From: Candidatus Venteria ishoeyi
GTDB taxonomy: Bacteria; Pseudomonadota; Gammaproteobacteria; Beggiatoales; Beggiatoaceae
Direction: 5' to 3'
Length of the DNA: 64,000 nucleotides
Assembly (NCBI RefSeq): GCF_030378065.1
Contig: NZ_JAUCGJ010000006.1
Location: forward strand, 46,580-110,579
The notes under the pieces were generated by a model. It saw only the letters and a program-made list of their open reading frames with translations, ran no database searches and had not been told where the DNA came from. Position numbers and translations under genes: made by a program. Of the stretch, positions 62,625 through 64,000 are shown piece by piece (the first letter of the stretch is position 1; each line of letters begins with the position of its first letter).

Positions 62625-63611
62625 GTGCATACCATGTTGTTCTTTATTCTTGCCACCCTGCTGGGTTTAGGTTTACTAGGCTGGAGCGCCGATCGTTTTG
62701 TCACGGGGGCTGCCAGTCTGGCGCGTAACCTGGGCATTTCCACGCTGATTATCGGTTTGACCATTGTTGCCTTTGGCACTTCTGCACCGGAAATGCTGGT
62801 ATCAGCCATGGCGGCATGGCAGGGCAACAGCGGCCTTGCGATTGGTAACGCCATCGGCTCCAACATCGCCAATGTTGGACTGGTATTGGGCTTAACCGCT
62901 TTACTGATGCCGTTAACTGTACAATCAAACACCTTACGCCGGGAATTTCCCTTATTGCTGGTGGTGACATTGGGTACATTTGCCCTGCTATGGGATGCGC
63001 AATTAGGCCGTATTGACGGTATTATACTGGTCGCTGGTTTATTCATGATTATTGCCTGGACCGTTCATCTGGCGCGCCAGACCAAAACCGATGATCCGAT
63101 TACTCAAGAAATGCAGGAAGAATTAGCAGCTGGTTTATCCACCCGCCAAGCCTTCTGGCTATTATTATCGGGTTTAATTTTATTGTTGCTGGCTTCACGT
63201 ATGCTGGTATGGGGCGCTGTAGGTATTGCTGAACATTTTGGTGTCAGTGATTTAGTGATTGGTTTAACCATTGTCGCCATTGGTACCAGTCTGCCGGAAT
63301 TAGCCGCCTCTATCGCGGCAGTGCGCAAAGGTGAAGATGATATTGCCGTGGGTAATATCGTCGGTTCCAACCTGTTTAATCTGCTTGCAGTGCTGGGCAT
63401 TGCCGGTTTAATCGGCCCCGGCCCGGTGGATGCGATGGCACTAAGCCGCGACTATCCCTTAATGCTGGGCATGACCATTATGCTATTTATACTGGCGGGT
63501 GATTTCCACAAACCTGGGCCGGGGCGCATTGTACGTTGGGAAGGCGCAGCATTGTTTTCGGCCTTTATTGGCTATCAGGGCTGGTTGGTATATATCAGCT
63601 ATGCGGGATAA
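62625..63611 (+). CDS. Calcium/sodium antiporter (CaCA family, YrbG-like)
   Basis: A 328-residue inner-membrane exchanger with ten or so helices. The two alpha repeats are clear: AFGTSAPEMLVS with GNAIGSNIANVGLVLG, and AIGTSLPELAAS with GNIVGSNLFNLLAVLG. The GTG at 62625 has AGGA nine bases upstream and is preferred; the ATG at 62634 is too far from it. It is a single gene between yebC and an AAA ATPase. Confidence 0.92.
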   Translation: MHTMLFFILATLLGLGLLGWSADRFVTGAASLARNLGISTLIIGLTIVAFGTSAPEMLVSAMAAWQGNSGLAIGNAIGSNIANVGLVLGLTALLMPLTVQSNTLRREFPLLLVVTLGTFALLWDAQLGRIDGIILVAGLFMIIAWTVHLARQTKTDDPITQEMQEELAAGLSTRQAFWLLLSGLILLLLASRMLVWGAVGIAEHFGVSDLVIGLTIVAIGTSLPELAASIAAVRKGEDDIAVGNIVGSNLFNLLAVLGIAGLIGPGPVDAMALSRDYPLMLGMTIMLFILAGDFHKPGPGRIVRWEGAALFSAFIGYQGWLVYISYAG

Positions 63612-63620
63612 TTTAAGCTG

Positions 63621-63647
63621 TAGAGACGTAGCACTGCTACGTCTCTA
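63621..63647. terminator. 27-base palindrome after the antiporter
   Basis: TAGAGACGTAGCA and TGCTACGTCTCTA form a perfect stem around one base. It lies 10 bases past the antiporter stop and may terminate it. Confidence 0.6.
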
Positions 63648-63688
63648 AAATAGAAATGAAAAAATAGTAAGGCTTATAAGGTTTTTTA

Positions 63689-64000
63689 ATGGATAGTCAC
63701 CTGCTTCAAGAAATTGAAATTAAAAATTTCAAGTGTTTTGATAACTTCAAAGCCAGTGGTTTTAAGCGCGTCAACCTTATTGGCGGCAAAAATAATGTGG
63801 GTAAAACGGCTTTGATGGAAGCTTGTTTTATTAATGTTCACGCACAAGATATAAAAAAATTTACAGGTGCTTTAGTTGATATTAAAAGAATGCGTGAAAC
63901 ACTAAATAGACTCATGGCATTTATACAAGATAAAAACAAGTCAATCTCTGTTCAAACATACCTTGAAAAAAACAATCATTTTTTTTCCAGTTCAAATATT
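63689..64000 (+). CDS. AAA-family ATPase, N-terminal part
   Basis: The first 104 codons of a gene cut by the window edge. The start MDSHLLQEIEIKNFKCFDNF and the Walker A GGKNNVGKTALMEA match the AAA_15/AAA_21 class of SMC-like ATPases, many of which act in phage defence (for example OLD-type or paired with a nuclease gene). The rest, needed to tell which, lies outside. Its AT-rich composition differs from the antiporter just before it. Confidence 0.8.
   Translation, partial: MDSHLLQEIEIKNFKCFDNFKASGFKRVNLIGGKNNVGKTALMEACFINVHAQDIKKFTGALVDIKRMRETLNRLMAFIQDKNKSISVQTYLEKNNHFFSSSNI

Overview
The window is a chromosomal segment of a moderately AT-rich gammaproteobacterium. The housekeeping set fits that class: bioH, gamma-type gshA, the hemX-hemY pair, murF, ribH-nusB overlapping, ffh, yebC, rsmA. 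A filamentous sulfur-oxidiser or a relative in the Thiotrichales/Beggiatoa area is a plausible guess. It rests on gene style and the density of palindromic intergenic repeats, not on a marker gene. No rRNA or tRNA gene was recognised.

Layout. 1-5.4 kb: murF (cut by the window edge), gltA, a large secreted GH5 glycoside hydrolase, yhbY, a small HMA-like protein. 5.8-9.9 kb: ptsN-scpB-holB, a YefM-YoeB toxin-antitoxin pair, and scpA; scpA and scpB are separated and both carry in-frame 9-bp tandem repeats at their 3' ends. 10-15.6 kb: membrane and secreted proteins, pncC, a TPR protein and a receiver-first histidine kinase. 15.9-17.9 kb: a tandem pair of PfkB kinases, the second with a damaged active site. 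18-31.9 kb, mostly minus strand: ABC ATPase-bioH, an L,D-transpeptidase, an LprI-domain protein, a palindrome-rich gap, cytochrome c, mltF-like, nusB-ribH, acpS, gshA, trmB, a pilus/secretion-like pair and fixH. 32.1-33.5 kb: cysS.

33.9-50.5 kb is the accessory region and the most interesting part. It holds a minus-strand type III-D-like CRISPR-Cas operon: cas10 (GGDD present, no HD domain), a csm3-like cas7, csx10, a cas7-cas7 fusion, csx19, a large RAMP protein, a two-helix membrane CARF protein, csx16, a broken Rpn-like gene, a Cas6-RT-Cas1 fusion and cas2. Two 8-repeat arrays face each other across a RAYT-type (Y1) transposase gene. Their 356-bp leader arms are nearly identical and inverted, each ending in the 3' end of cas2. 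A third, decayed array next to cas10 keeps the tail of a diverged second cas2. My model: spacers can be taken from RNA through the RT, crRNAs are made by the fused Cas6, and target RNA binding makes Cas10 produce cyclic oligoadenylate. With no HD nuclease and no soluble CARF nuclease in the locus, the signal would act on the membrane CARF protein, with Csx16 as candidate off switch.

50.7-64 kb returns to housekeeping: nadE, ilvD, a small secreted protein, a PilZ protein, hemX-hemY, rsmA, a FlgO-like lipoprotein, a 49-residue membrane protein, ffh, yebC, a Ca/Na antiporter and the start of an AAA ATPase. Across the window, gene gaps hold several families of palindromic repeats. The clearest is a 165-bp element with five full copies whose terminal inverted repeats covary.
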